The notes: generated by a model from the sequence alone, not told the origin. Shown: positions 42,674 through 52,279, counted from the stretch's first letter. The stretch is 64,000 nt of DNA from an uncultured Desulfobacter sp. (GCF_963666145.1 NZ_OY762614.1:2342001-2406000), one strand, 5' to 3'. Translations and numbers: made by a program.

Positions 42674-45136
42674 CTATCCGGGTAGTCCCGCGTTAAAATC
42701 ATTGATGAGCTTCTGGGACAGTTGATCATGGATCTTTTTAATATTTTTCTCTGTCAGGGTTTTTGAAGCAGAGCGATAAACAATTCTGAAAGACAGAGAC
42801 TTGTTGTCTTCACCAATGTTCTGGCCTTCAAACACATCAAATAAAAAATAATCTTCAATCAAACCCTGTTTTTGGGCAAACGTTGAAATGGCCTCCATCA
42901 TGGATCCCACCTCAACACGTTTTGACACAATGAAAGTCATATCCCTGGAAATTGAAGGAAATTTGGGCAGCCCAACCGCTTGAATGGCAGCCGGAACCAC
43001 GCTTTCAAAACTATTCATATCCAGGTCAAAAACATAAGCATCCTGTTTTAAACCAAAGGCCGATCCCACACCCGCTGAAATTTTACCCAGCGTACCGAGA
43101 ACCTGACCGTTTTTAACAACCTTGGCACCATATCCCGGCTCAAAATAAGGGCAGGTTTCCGCATCCGTTCTTTCATAAACAACGCCGGAGATCTGAAGCG
43201 CATCCAACAAGCCTTGCACAACACCCTTTAGGTCGAAAAAATCAACCGATTCCTTTTTGGAATACCATGTTTGATCCCAGCGATATCCGGTGATGAGCCC
43301 GCCAACCACTTCGACCTCTTCGGGTTGCTCACCAGGAGCGACATCAAAAAAGGTTTTGCCGACTTCAAACAACTGGAGCGTATCCACCTGCTGGGCCGTA
43401 TTTCTGGCCATGGATTCCAATAATCCAGGGAGAATGGACGTTCTAAGGACCGACATCTGATCGGAAATTGGATTTAGAATCTCAACCATCCGGGTTCTTT
43501 TATCCGGATTTTCAATACCCAAGCGCCCACAGGCGTCCTTGCGAATAAAATTGTAATTAATGGCCTCGCAAAATCCAAACCCAGGCAAAACCTGACGGAT
43601 TTTGCTACGCAACACCAACCTGCTGCTTAGAGGGCGTCCCTTTGCTTTTACCAAAGGATAACTGGTTTCAATTTTATTATATCCCCACAACCGGGCCACT
43701 TCCTCGGACAAGTCTTCGGGTCGGGTCACATCCACCCGAAAAGATGGGACATGAACCCGCAGAACGCCTTCACCTCCCTGGTCCGGAGTTTTCTCCACCC
43801 CGAAATCCACGGAGGTCAAAATCTGAGCCATTTCATCTGCGGAAAATGAAGTTCCCAAACGCACATTCAATGCTTCGGGCCTCACATTAATGGTAACCGG
43901 CTGGATCTTGACGGGATTTTCATCAATGAGTTCTTTGGCAATGGTCGCCGAACACACCTGAGCCATCAATGAAACAGCTCTTTTCAAAGCAAACATGGTA
44001 CCTTCGGGATCCACACCGCGCTCAAACCGATGAGAAGCATCCGAAGAAATACCCGTCCTTTTTGCAGTACGCCGGATGGACACAGGATTAAAATATGCAC
44101 TCTCAACAAGCACTCGGGTGGTCGCATCCGTAATCTCAGAATTTTCGCCCCCCATAACACCCGCAATGCCCACAGGCTTTTCACCATCGCAGATCATGAG
44201 CATTTCAGGTTCAAGTTTGTGAACTTTGGAATCAAGCGTCGTAAACGCCAGGGAGGAATCGCCTGGTTTGCCGGCTGTTCTGATGACAATATTGCTTTTG
44301 GCAATATTATCATAATCAAAGGCATGCAAAGGCTGTCCGGTTTCCATCATAACGAAGTTGGTAATATCCACGACGTTATTTATCGAAGAGAGTCCAACCG
44401 CCTCAAGGCGTTGTTTCAGCCAAAGCGGAGAAGGACCGACCTTAACGTCAAAAAGCATGCCCGCGGTATATCTTGGACACAATTGAGGGTCTTGGATTTC
44501 TACGGACACAAAATCGTGAATAGACCGGGAATCCATTTGGGATTCCGAAAACGTCACATCCGGAAGGACCACCTTATTCTTGGGGTCGCTAAACGCCCCG
44601 ATTTCTCTCGCCACCCCGATAAGACTTAGACAGTCCGGGCGGTTGGGGGTCAAATCAATCTCAAAAACGGCATCATTCAACGTCAAGGCAGATGCAAGGG
44701 GGGTCCCGGCAACAAGATCTCCTTCAAGATCCATAATACCAGCCGCATCATTGGCCAGCATCAATTCCGCGGCAGAACACAGCATGCCATGGGACGGCTC
44801 GCCCCGCAGCTTGCTTTTCTTTATTTTGAAGTCGCCGGGCAGCGTGGCGCCAGGCAAGGCACAGGCGACATACATACCTTCCCTGACATTGGGTGCACCA
44901 CAAACAATAGGAGAAAGCTCCCCTTTTCCAATATCCACAACACAGCAGGTAAGCTTGTCGGCATCGGGATGTTGCCTGGCCTCTACAACCTGGCCCACAA
45001 TCACATTGTCCAGGTAATCATAAAGGCTTTCCACTCCATCCACTTCAAGGCCGGCCATGGTCAGCCTGTCGGATATTTCCTGGGGATCAAGATCAATGGG
45101 AATATATTCACGCAACCAGCTTAAACTGACTTTCAT
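42674..45136 (-). CDS. pheT: Phenylalanyl-tRNA synthetase beta chain
   Basis: The 820-residue beta subunit has the N-terminal tRNA-binding domain (VIVGQVVEARQHPDADKLTCCVVDIG), B3/B4 editing domain, B5 domain, the catalytic-like core and the C-terminal FDX-ACB anticodon-binding domain (FPSISRDMTFIVSKRVE; SLSFRIVYRSASKTL). It pairs with PheS to charge tRNA-Phe. Only 2 nt separate it from pheS. Confidence 0.97.
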   Translation of the reverse strand: MKVSLSWLREYIPIDLDPQEISDRLTMAGLEVDGVESLYDYLDNVIVGQVVEARQHPDADKLTCCVVDIGKGELSPIVCGAPNVREGMYVACALPGATLPGDFKIKKSKLRGEPSHGMLCSAAELMLANDAAGIMDLEGDLVAGTPLASALTLNDAVFEIDLTPNRPDCLSLIGVAREIGAFSDPKNKVVLPDVTFSESQMDSRSIHDFVSVEIQDPQLCPRYTAGMLFDVKVGPSPLWLKQRLEAVGLSSINNVVDITNFVMMETGQPLHAFDYDNIAKSNIVIRTAGKPGDSSLAFTTLDSKVHKLEPEMLMICDGEKPVGIAGVMGGENSEITDATTRVLVESAYFNPVSIRRTAKRTGISSDASHRFERGVDPEGTMFALKRAVSLMAQVCSATIAKELIDENPVKIQPVTINVRPEALNVRLGTSFSADEMAQILTSVDFGVEKTPDQGGEGVLRVHVPSFRVDVTRPEDLSEEVARLWGYNKIETSYPLVKAKGRPLSSRLVLRSKIRQVLPGFGFCEAINYNFIRKDACGRLGIENPDKRTRMVEILNPISDQMSVLRTSILPGLLESMARNTAQQVDTLQLFEVGKTFFDVAPGEQPEEVEVVGGLITGYRWDQTWYSKKESVDFFDLKGVVQGLLDALQISGVVYERTDAETCPYFEPGYGAKVVKNGQVLGTLGKISAGVGSAFGLKQDAYVFDLDMNSFESVVPAAIQAVGLPKFPSISRDMTFIVSKRVEVGSMMEAISTFAQKQGLIEDYFLFDVFEGQNIGEDNKSLSFRIVYRSASKTLTEKNIKKIHDQLSQKLINDFNAGLPG

Positions 45137-45138
45137 AA

Positions 45139-46146
45139 TTAGAACTGCCCTAGAAAACGCATGTCGTTTTCAAAATATTTTCTGATATCATCAATTCCGT
45201 ACTTGAGCATGGCAACCCGTTCCATGCCAAGGCCAAAGGCAAACCCTGTATATTTATGGGTATCATAACCGACATTTTCAAACACAGCAGGGTGAACCAT
45301 ACCGGCGCCTAAAATCTCAATCCAGCCGGTCTTTGAACACACCCGACAGCCCTTACCCTTGCACATAACACAGCGGATATCCACTTCCGCACTGGGTTCG
45401 GTAAAAGGAAAAAAACTGGGCCTGAACCGCAATGACGTATCCTTATCAAAAAACTGCTGGACAAACGTAGTCAGCACCCCTTTTAGATCCCCAAAAGAGA
45501 TGTTTTTGTCCACCATGAGCCCCTCCACCTGATGAAACATCGGGGTATGGGTCAAATCCGAGTCACAGCGAAACACCTTTCCCGGGGAAATAATGCGCAC
45601 AGGCGGCTCAGTTCTTTCCATTACCCGGGGTTGGGAACCCGACGTATGGGTTCTCAAAACAATATTTTCAGACACATAGAAAGTATCCTGCATGTCCCTT
45701 GCCGGATGATATGGGGGAATATTCAGAGCCTCGAAGTTATAATAATCGGTCTCAACTTCCGGACCTTCGGCAATGTCAAACCCCAGGCGCAGAAAAATAC
45801 CGCAAATCTCGTCTATTACCTGGGTAATCGGGTGCAACGCGCCTTTTTTAACCGCACGTCCGGGCAGGGTAATATCGATACCTTCCGCACCATCCGCCGC
45901 GCCGGCTTCGAGATCGGATTTGGCCTGCTGCACCGCTTTTTCAAGCTTAACTTTCAGCAGATTACCATTTCTCCCTGCAGCAGGACGTTCGTCCACAGGC
46001 AGAGAGGGAATATTGCGCAAAAAAGCGGTAAGCACGCCCTTACGACCCAAAAAGTGGGTGGAAATAGATTCAAGCTCATCCGTCGAATCTGCCGCGCCGA
46101 TTTGTTCCAGGGCCTGTTTTTCAATGTCTTGGAGATTGTTTTGCAA
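45139..46146 (-). CDS. pheS: Phenylalanyl-tRNA synthetase alpha chain
   Basis: Class II synthetase catalytic subunit of 335 residues. The N-terminal coiled coil is followed by motif 2 (FHQVEGLMVDKNISFGDLKG; RFRPSFFPFTEPSAEV) and motif 3 (FAFGLGMERVAMLKYGIDDIR). A cysteine-rich stretch CVMCKGKGCRVCSKTGW is usual in many PheS proteins. It lies 21 nt after rplT in the infC operon. Confidence 0.97.
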   Translation of the reverse strand: MQNNLQDIEKQALEQIGAADSTDELESISTHFLGRKGVLTAFLRNIPSLPVDERPAAGRNGNLLKVKLEKAVQQAKSDLEAGAADGAEGIDITLPGRAVKKGALHPITQVIDEICGIFLRLGFDIAEGPEVETDYYNFEALNIPPYHPARDMQDTFYVSENIVLRTHTSGSQPRVMERTEPPVRIISPGKVFRCDSDLTHTPMFHQVEGLMVDKNISFGDLKGVLTTFVQQFFDKDTSLRFRPSFFPFTEPSAEVDIRCVMCKGKGCRVCSKTGWIEILGAGMVHPAVFENVGYDTHKYTGFAFGLGMERVAMLKYGIDDIRKYFENDMRFLGQF

Positions 46147-46167
46147 GGTTCCCCCGAAAATACGCAG

Positions 46168-46521
46168 TTAGTTTAATTGGGCAGACACCTGGGAAGCCAG
46201 CTGAGAAAATCCCGCAGGATCAGACACCGCCAAATCAGCCAGAACCTTTCTATCCAATTCACTGCCGGCAAGCTTCAGCCCATTCATGAACCGGGAATAG
46301 GACAACTCGTTCATACGTGCACCGGCATTAATACGGACAATCCACAATTTTCTAAAATCTCTTTTTCTTGCCCGACGGTCCCGAAAGGCATACATCAATG
46401 CTTTATCCACTGCGTCTGCAGCTGTTCTGTAAAGTTTGCCTCTTCCGCCTCTAAAACCCTTTGCCAGTTTAAGCACCTTATTGCGGCGCCGTCTTGCCTT
46501 AAAACCTCTTTTAACTCTCAT
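46168..46521 (-). CDS. rplT: 50S ribosomal protein L20
   Basis: The 117-residue basic protein matches L20 (MRVKRGFKARRRRNKVLKLAKG; RDRRARKRDFRKLWIVRINA; YSRFMNGLKLAGSELDRK). It binds 23S rRNA early in 50S assembly and in other bacteria represses its own operon. Standard order after rpmI. Confidence 0.97.
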   Translation of the reverse strand: MRVKRGFKARRRRNKVLKLAKGFRGGRGKLYRTAADAVDKALMYAFRDRRARKRDFRKLWIVRINAGARMNELSYSRFMNGLKLAGSELDRKVLADLAVSDPAGFSQLASQVSAQLN

Positions 46522-46606
46522 TTTTTCTGCACTCCTTATAAACCATCAACCGACCATTTGGTTGACCGGCACTCATTTCAATATATAAAAACGCCTTCGG
46601 CATCAC

Positions 46607-46804
46607 TTAACCGTAAGGCAGCATCCGGCGAACCTCTTTCATGTCAGATCCCGCAACAATCTGGGGCTGACGAAGGCTTCTTTTCCGTTTGGTTGTTTTC
46701 TTGGTCAGAATATGACTGGCATGGGATTTGCGGAATTTATATTTACCCGACCCGGTTTTTTCAAACCGTTTGGCAGCCGCACGGCATGTCTTGATTTTTG
46801 GCAT
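46607..46804 (-). CDS. rpmI: 50S ribosomal protein L35
   Basis: The 65-residue basic protein is L35 (MPKIKTCRAAAKRFEKTGSG; HASHILTKKTTKRKRSLR). The true start is the ATG at 46804, preceded by AGGAGATTTAGTT; a longer upstream reading would add 31 residues unrelated to L35. It is followed by rplT. Confidence 0.96.
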   Translation of the reverse strand: MPKIKTCRAAAKRFEKTGSGKYKFRKSHASHILTKKTTKRKRSLRQPQIVAGSDMKEVRRMLPYG

Positions 46805-46935
46805 AACTAAATCTCCTGAAAATTCATAACTATTATAAAAACTAAAGGCGGTATATAGGCAATATACCACCACACATAAAGATCCCTTTGACACCAAAAG
46901 GTCTGTACAAAAAGCCCGAAACAGATAATTGGTGA

Positions 46936-47460
46936 TTATTTGGGACCAAGCAGCATGGTCATGACCCGCCCTTCAAACTTGGGGAGCTGTTCCACCTGGG
47001 CAAAATCTTTGGTAATCTCCACTATTTTTTCCAGGACGGCGTTGGCCTGCTCCTTGAGCATAAACTCACGCCCCCTAAAAACCAGGGTTATTTTTACCTT
47101 ATCACCACCGCAAATAAATTTCTCTATGTGCCGAGCCTTGGTTGCAAGATCATGGTCATCTGTTTTGGGACGAACTTTGATTTCCTTGATCTGAACACTT
47201 TTCTGCTTCCTTTTGGCTTCCTGTTTTTTCTTAGTCAGCTCGTACTTATACTTTCCATGATCCATTATTTTACAGACAGGGGGCTTGGCATCCGGAGACA
47301 CCTCAACCAGATCCAGTGCTTCGCCTTCAGCAATACGTAACGCCTCAGCAATAGACACAACGCCTATCTGTTCGCCATCAGAACCAATAACCCGTACCTC
47401 ATTAGCTCTGATCCCCTTATTCACTCTTGTCTGATCTTGCTTAACTCGCTTAGTAGATAT
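46936..47460 (-). CDS. infC: Translation initiation factor IF-3 (probable ATA start)
   Basis: IF-3 keeps ribosomal subunits apart and proofreads start codons. Typical segments are GIRANEVRVIGSDGEQIGVVSIAEAL (in parts NEVRVIG, VVSIAEAL), DLVEVSPDAKPPVCKIMDHGKYKYE, KIKEIKVRPKTDDHDL-like and FRGREF. No ATG lies at the right place. CGGGAGG is followed after 5-6 nt by ATA TCT ACT AAG at 47460. An open GTG at 47481 would place the ribosome site inside the coding region, so ATA is preferred. infC in E. coli uses the rare AUU for autoregulation, so a rare start fits. It would give 174 residues. Confidence 0.85.
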   Translation of the reverse strand: MSTKRVKQDQTRVNKGIRANEVRVIGSDGEQIGVVSIAEALRIAEGEALDLVEVSPDAKPPVCKIMDHGKYKYELTKKKQEAKRKQKSVQIKEIKVRPKTDDHDLATKARHIEKFICGGDKVKITLVFRGREFMLKEQANAVLEKIVEITKDFAQVEQLPKFEGRVMTMLLGPK

Positions 47461-47520
47461 TTTAACCTCCCGCCGAAGCACAAATTATAATCATGTCAAT
47501 ACAACAAGCATAACCTTTGA

Positions 47521-47549
47521 ATTATATATAGAATAGCTATACAAATCAA
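47521..47549 (-). promoter_or_regulatory. Promoter of the infC operon
   Basis: On the minus strand TTGATT (47549-47544), a 17-nt spacer and a perfect TATAAT (47526-47521) precede infC by ~60 nt. No thrS gene lies upstream, so infC is the first gene of its operon. Confidence 0.75.
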
Positions 47550-47591
47550 GAATTATTTATTTTAGCCCTGAATCACACCATTGATTATTTC

Positions 47592-48116
47592 TTAGGACTC
47601 ACGCCATTGATTAAGCGTATATGATTCCAAAAGACTGTCTTTCCAATATAAATTAGCATCTTTATTAAAGAAATTATAAAAAAGATCAAGACTTTTTTTG
47701 CGTAGTATATGGGGAACGATCTTAATTTGCGCATCCCTATATAATGGCGCCAAATCATCTCTATCCAGACCGGTACCGCCGCCCATCACATCTTCATAGG
47801 CAAATACCACCGTGCGGATACCCGACAGAATAATTGCAGCAAAGCACATCAGACACGGCTCCATGGTACAAAAAAGCACGGCGCGCTCAGGGACAAAGCG
47901 GTCACGGGATGATTCAAGCGCCTTAAGCGCACGTATCTCTGCATGATCAATTTCACTAAAAAACGACAGGTCTCCCGATGTGCCGGCCCTGGAGCCTGTT
48001 GCAATCACCTGATCGCCCTGCACAATCACACAGCCAACAGGAAACTGCCCTTGGTCAAACGCTTTTCGGGCCTGCTCTAAAGCCTGCTCCATAAAAAACT
48101 CGTAGTTCAAAAACAC
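47592..48116 (-). CDS. Nucleoside/cytosine deaminase family protein
   Basis: CMP/dCMP deaminase-fold zinc enzyme of 174 residues. The catalytic HAE (DHAEIRALKAL) and the zinc pair PCLMC (CTMEPCLMCFAAIILSGIRTVVFAYED) are intact. The region after GGGTGLDRDDLAPLYRDAQIKI differs from TadA, so a free nucleoside or base is a more likely substrate than tRNA. It is divergent from the dGTPase gene, suggesting a nucleotide-salvage cluster. Confidence 0.85.
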   Translation of the reverse strand: MFLNYEFFMEQALEQARKAFDQGQFPVGCVIVQGDQVIATGSRAGTSGDLSFFSEIDHAEIRALKALESSRDRFVPERAVLFCTMEPCLMCFAAIILSGIRTVVFAYEDVMGGGTGLDRDDLAPLYRDAQIKIVPHILRKKSLDLFYNFFNKDANLYWKDSLLESYTLNQWRES

Positions 48117-48185
48117 TCCTTTTCTTGCTTTTTTTATTAAATGCTGTATTTAATTTTATTTTTATTTTATTTCAATACTGTTTTG

Positions 48186-49274
48186 ATGAATACAACACCC
48201 CCCCAAATAAAACAAACTCCCAGTATCAGGGAAAGCTTCCAGCAGCGGGAGCACAATTTCCTGTCAGAATACGGCACACCAAGCACCAGCGGCAAACGGC
48301 GACACCCCGACATTGCCCCCGGGAACATCAGAACTCCGTTTCAATTAGATCGGGATCGGATTGTATACTCCAATGCCTTCAGGCGGCTGAAATACAAAAC
48401 CCAAGTTTTTCTATCGCCGTTGGGAGACCATTATCGAACCCGGCTTACCCACACCTTAGAGGTGTCGGAAACAGCAAGAAATATTGCCCGGGCCATGCGC
48501 CTGAACGAAGATCTTGCTGAAGCCGTGGCCCTGGGGCATGATCTAGGACATACACCGTTTGGTCATGGCGGAGAAACAGCCCTGATCCAAATACATTCCC
48601 CCCACTTTACCCACTCCGACCAAAGCCTAAGAGTTGTGGATGTGCTGGAAAACAGGGGGAAGGGCCTGAATCTCACCACCCAGGTCAGAGACGGCATCCT
48701 TAAACACTCCAAGGGGTTTGGCAACATTATCCCGGCAACCCCAGGTGAAACAGCCTCCACCATTGAGGGGCGGATTGTGCGTGTGGCCGATATTATTGCA
48801 TATCTGAACCATGACCTTGATGATGCGTTAAGAGGAAAAGTCATTTCCAAAGATGAGGTACCCAGCATCTGCATTCGAAAACTTGGCACAACCCACTCCG
48901 CCCGGGCATCGACAATGATGGAACAGCTGGTTTACAACAGTGGGCCCCAAAACGGAGAATTTATTCTAAATATGGGTGAAGAGACCATGGAAGCCATGAC
49001 AATCCTGAGAAAATTTCTCTTTGAAAAGGTATACCGATCTCCGGAAGTTCATGGAGAATTTATAAAAGCCAAAAAAGTCATCATCGGCCTTTATCAATAT
49101 TTCATGGAAAATCCCGACGAAATGCAAAAAGAACTGGAAAAAATGGAAATGGCCCCATGGGATTCCACAAAAAACAAACTGAAACGTTCGGTGTGTGATG
49201 TCATTGCCTCTATGACGGATCGCTACGCACTCAAACTGTATGCGCGCTTGTTTTTCCCTAATCCTCTAGTTTAA
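48186..49274 (+). CDS. Deoxyguanosinetriphosphate triphosphohydrolase-like protein (HD domain)
   Basis: Converts dGTP (or other dNTPs) to the nucleoside and triphosphate. The HD-superfamily metal ligands are in RTRLTHTLEVSETARNIA and ALGHDLGHTPFGHGGE, with the distal D in YLNHDLDDAL. The N-terminal RTPFQLDRDRIVYSNAFRRLKYKTQVF is typical of dGTPase-like type 2 proteins. I start it at the ATG at 48186 (MNTTPPQIKQ); an earlier ATG at 48141 would add a hydrophobic stretch not seen in the family. Length ~362. Confidence 0.9.
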   Translation: MNTTPPQIKQTPSIRESFQQREHNFLSEYGTPSTSGKRRHPDIAPGNIRTPFQLDRDRIVYSNAFRRLKYKTQVFLSPLGDHYRTRLTHTLEVSETARNIARAMRLNEDLAEAVALGHDLGHTPFGHGGETALIQIHSPHFTHSDQSLRVVDVLENRGKGLNLTTQVRDGILKHSKGFGNIIPATPGETASTIEGRIVRVADIIAYLNHDLDDALRGKVISKDEVPSICIRKLGTTHSARASTMMEQLVYNSGPQNGEFILNMGEETMEAMTILRKFLFEKVYRSPEVHGEFIKAKKVIIGLYQYFMENPDEMQKELEKMEMAPWDSTKNKLKRSVCDVIASMTDRYALKLYARLFFPNPLV

Positions 49275-49309
49275 AAAAATAGTTTAGAAAATAAATACAA
49301 AAGACTGTC

Positions 49310-49891
49310 ATGACACATACCCCGGAACATTTTTCAACACTGGTCGAACTCTACCAAGATATGGACAAAACGTGGAATCAGGTTGCCGAACAATACGAAT
49401 TTCAATGCAACGGATGTGAAGACAACTGCTGCCTTTCCCTGTTTTTCCACCACACCCACGCAGAGGTATCTTTTCTGCAATATGGATTTCAGACATTACC
49501 CCCAAAAGACCAGGCGCACATACTGAACCTTAGCCGGGACTACTGCAACCAAACCTTTTCTGATGCGGCAGAACAGCACAACCAGCCAACATCAAAGAAA
49601 ATCCCCTGCCCGTTGCTCAAAGAGGAGCGATGCGGCCTTTACGACTTTCGACCCATGATATGCCGGATGCACGGCCTTCCCCACGAGCTGCACAGACCCG
49701 GATTCAATATCATCAAAGGACCCGGCTGCTATGCCGGACACTTTGACAGACGCACATATATTCCTTTTGACCGCACCCCGTTTTATAAGCGGATGGCCGC
49801 CATAGAGATGACATTCAGGCAATTGACAGGCAAAACCGGAAAAATTAAAAAAACCATCGCTCAAATCATTATGGATTCGACACCGGACTAA
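49310..49891 (+). CDS. YkgJ family cysteine cluster protein
   Basis: Protein of 193 residues with the CxxCxxxCC-like motif (FQCNGCEDNCCLSLFF) and the second half CPLLKEERCGLYDFRPMICRMHG. These eight or so cysteines probably bind a zinc or Fe-S centre. The function is unknown across the family. It lies 35 nt after the dGTPase gene in the same direction. A second YkgJ-type gene is at 54238. Confidence 0.85.
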   Translation: MTHTPEHFSTLVELYQDMDKTWNQVAEQYEFQCNGCEDNCCLSLFFHHTHAEVSFLQYGFQTLPPKDQAHILNLSRDYCNQTFSDAAEQHNQPTSKKIPCPLLKEERCGLYDFRPMICRMHGLPHELHRPGFNIIKGPGCYAGHFDRRTYIPFDRTPFYKRMAAIEMTFRQLTGKTGKIKKTIAQIIMDSTPD

Positions 49892-49914
49892 AAAAAAACA
49901 GACACAAAGGCACC

Positions 49915-49941
49915 TTGACAGTGCGAAAACATTCCTATAAT
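49915..49941 (+). promoter_or_regulatory. Promoter of pta
   Basis: Consensus TTGACA (49915-49920) and TATAAT (49936-49941) with a 15-nt spacer, about 87 bp before the pta start. The spacer is short by two nt, so activation may be needed or the -35 is shifted. Confidence 0.65.
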
Positions 49942-50027
49942 TTATTAAAAAGTTAACACCTTAAAAATTTTATATAAAACGTTCCGTTTTATCTGAACAC
50001 CAAACCAGCACCTTTGGAGAAAATTTA

Positions 50028-52136
50028 ATGTCAAGCGGCTTATACATCACCGCCACCCAGGCGGGTGCCGGCAAATCAGCCATCGCCTTAGGCGTAATGG
50101 AAATGCTTTTTCGAAAACTGGAGCGTGTGGGCTTCTTCAGACCCATCATCACCAAAGACCCGGAAGATGCCTGGGACCTGGATATTGAACTGATGTCCAG
50201 CCAGTACCACCTTGACCGCCCCTATGCCACCATGTACGGCGTCACCAAAAATGAAGCGGATCAGTTGCTAAGCCATGGAAAAAAAGACGAGCTCTTAGAA
50301 AAAATCATTGAGAAATACAATGAGGCCAAAGAAAAATGCTCTTTTATTCTGTGCGAGGGAACCGATTTTGTCTCTTCCACCACCGGTGTGGAATTCGACA
50401 TTAATGCGACGATTATCCAGAATCTAAACTGCCCTGTGCTCCTGGTGGCGGACGCACACAATAAGTCCATGGAGGAGGCCGCCACACTCACCGGCATGTC
50501 CCTGGATTCATTAAGGAGCAAGGGCTGCCACATCCTATGCACCATCATCAACCGGGTAACACCAGCCTATCACTCCGGAATCGTTGATTATTTCAAACAA
50601 ACCAACTTGTTCCCCGATCAACTGATATACGCCGTTCCCGAGGAAGAGGCCCTGGCCAACCCGACCATTTCAGAAGTTGCAAGCGCACTGGGCGCAAGAG
50701 TACTCCTCGGAAGCAAGCAGCTCTATCGCCATGCACGATGCTTCACCGTTGCCGCCATGCAATTGACCAACCTGCTCGGCAGAATTGAACACGGCACCCT
50801 GATTATCACCCCCGGGGACCGGGTCGATGTGATTGTGGGGTGCCTGGCATCGCTGTCTTCGGCTTCCATCGAAAATATTTCCGGCATCGTTCTGACCGGC
50901 GGACTTATCCCCGAAGGACCGGTATGGGAACTGATCAAGGGCATACCGAATGCCGTTCCCGTAATCAGCGTCACTGAGAACACCTTTCCCACCGCCCTAG
51001 CTGTGGAAAAAATCAGAGGGTCGATCTCCCCGTACGATGATAGAAAAATAATCCGGGCCCTGGCGTTATTTGAACAGCATGTGGACATCGACCGGATGAT
51101 GGACAAACTCATCACCACGGACTCGACGATCATGACGCCGAAAATGTTTGAATACGAGCTTATTCGCAAGGCCCGGAAGTTCAAAAAACGCATCGTTCTG
51201 CCCGAAGGAGATGAAGACCGCATATTGCGTGCTGCTGAAACCATTTTGCGACGTGGCATTGTTAACCTCACCCTGCTGGGTAATGAAAAAAAGATCCGTC
51301 AGAAAATCAGACAGCTTGGCATGCGCATGGAAGGATTTGAAATTATTGATCCCGAAAAATCCGAACGGCTCGAAACCTATGCCCGGGTATATTGCGAATT
51401 AAGAAAGCACAAGGGCATGACCATTGAAAATGCCAGGGACCGGGTGACGGACGTCAACTATTTCGGCACCATGATGGTACACATGGGCGATGTGGACGGC
51501 ATGGTATCCGGCGCTGTCCACAGCACGGCTGCCACCATCATCCCCTCATTTGAAATCATTAAAGCCAAAAACCCGCAGACCCCGGTATCAGGACTGTTTT
51601 TCATGTGCCTGCCGCACAGGGTCTTAGCCTATGGCGACTGCGCCATCAATCCGGACCCCAATGCCGAACAGCTTGCAGAAATTGCCATCACCTCGGCGGA
51701 AACTGTAAAAATGTTCGACATCGAACCAAGAATTGCCATGCTCTCATACTCCACAGGCACCTCGGGCAAAGGCAAGGATGTTGACAAGGTCAGGGAAGCC
51801 ACCAGGATTGTTCAGCAAAAACGCCCGGACCTGCTCATTGAAGGCCCCATCCAATATGACGCAGCCATAGAACCCGATGTGGCAAAAACAAAAATGCCCG
51901 ACTCCCCTGTGGCGGGCCGGGCAACGGTTTTTATTTTTCCGGACCTGAATACAGGCAACAACACATACAAGGCCGTGCAGCGATCATCAGGGGCCGTAGC
52001 CATTGGCCCGACCCTGCAGGGTTTAAACAAACCGGTGAATGACCTGAGCCGGGGATGCCTTGTGACCGACATCATCAACACAGTGGCAATCACAGCCATC
52101 CAGGCCGCCGAGCAGGATATGAAAAACCAGGCCTAA
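50028..52136 (+). CDS. pta: Phosphate acetyltransferase (long, DRTGG-containing form)
   Basis: Interconverts acetyl-CoA and acetyl phosphate; with acetate kinase it would yield or consume ATP. The 702-residue chain has an N-terminal P-loop/BioD-like domain (LYITATQAGAGKSAIALGVMEML), a central DRTGG regulatory domain (residues ~220-330), and the C-terminal catalytic PTA domain from ~375. The catalytic domain contains RIVLPEGDEDRILRAAE, VSGAVHSTAATIIPSF and ARIAMLSYSTGTSGKGKDVDKV-like motifs (read as IAMLSYSTGTSGKG). No ackA is adjacent. A promoter lies just upstream. Confidence 0.95.
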   Translation: MSSGLYITATQAGAGKSAIALGVMEMLFRKLERVGFFRPIITKDPEDAWDLDIELMSSQYHLDRPYATMYGVTKNEADQLLSHGKKDELLEKIIEKYNEAKEKCSFILCEGTDFVSSTTGVEFDINATIIQNLNCPVLLVADAHNKSMEEAATLTGMSLDSLRSKGCHILCTIINRVTPAYHSGIVDYFKQTNLFPDQLIYAVPEEEALANPTISEVASALGARVLLGSKQLYRHARCFTVAAMQLTNLLGRIEHGTLIITPGDRVDVIVGCLASLSSASIENISGIVLTGGLIPEGPVWELIKGIPNAVPVISVTENTFPTALAVEKIRGSISPYDDRKIIRALALFEQHVDIDRMMDKLITTDSTIMTPKMFEYELIRKARKFKKRIVLPEGDEDRILRAAETILRRGIVNLTLLGNEKKIRQKIRQLGMRMEGFEIIDPEKSERLETYARVYCELRKHKGMTIENARDRVTDVNYFGTMMVHMGDVDGMVSGAVHSTAATIIPSFEIIKAKNPQTPVSGLFFMCLPHRVLAYGDCAINPDPNAEQLAEIAITSAETVKMFDIEPRIAMLSYSTGTSGKGKDVDKVREATRIVQQKRPDLLIEGPIQYDAAIEPDVAKTKMPDSPVAGRATVFIFPDLNTGNNTYKAVQRSSGAVAIGPTLQGLNKPVNDLSRGCLVTDIINTVAITAIQAAEQDMKNQA

Positions 52137-52154
52137 TAACTGAACGATCCTCTT

Positions 52155-52279
52155 GTGTTTGGACTCAAAGTTGCCCAGATGTAAGGCGCGGAAAAATTTG
52201 CAACCAGAGCATACTAATATATGTGAGGCTTGCAAATTTTTCTGCAACGCCGCAGGTGGGGGACTTTTCGTTCAAACAC
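52155..52279. repeat. 125-bp palindromic repeat element
   Basis: The outer arms are GTGTTTGGACTCAAAGTTGC and its imperfect complement GACTTTTCGTTCAAACAC. The inner arms are GGAAAAATTTGCAA and TTGCAAATTTTTCTGC, around a loop CCAGAGCATACTAATATATG. The whole stretch folds into one long imperfect hairpin. I recall similar palindromic repeats in Desulfobacteraceae genomes, but cannot check. It fills the space between pta and the convergent LysR gene and could also act as a bidirectional terminator. Confidence 0.7.

Noticed and set aside
46805..46897. N-terminal extension of rpmI
   Set aside because: The added 31 residues have no counterpart in L35, and a ribosome site precedes the ATG at 46804.
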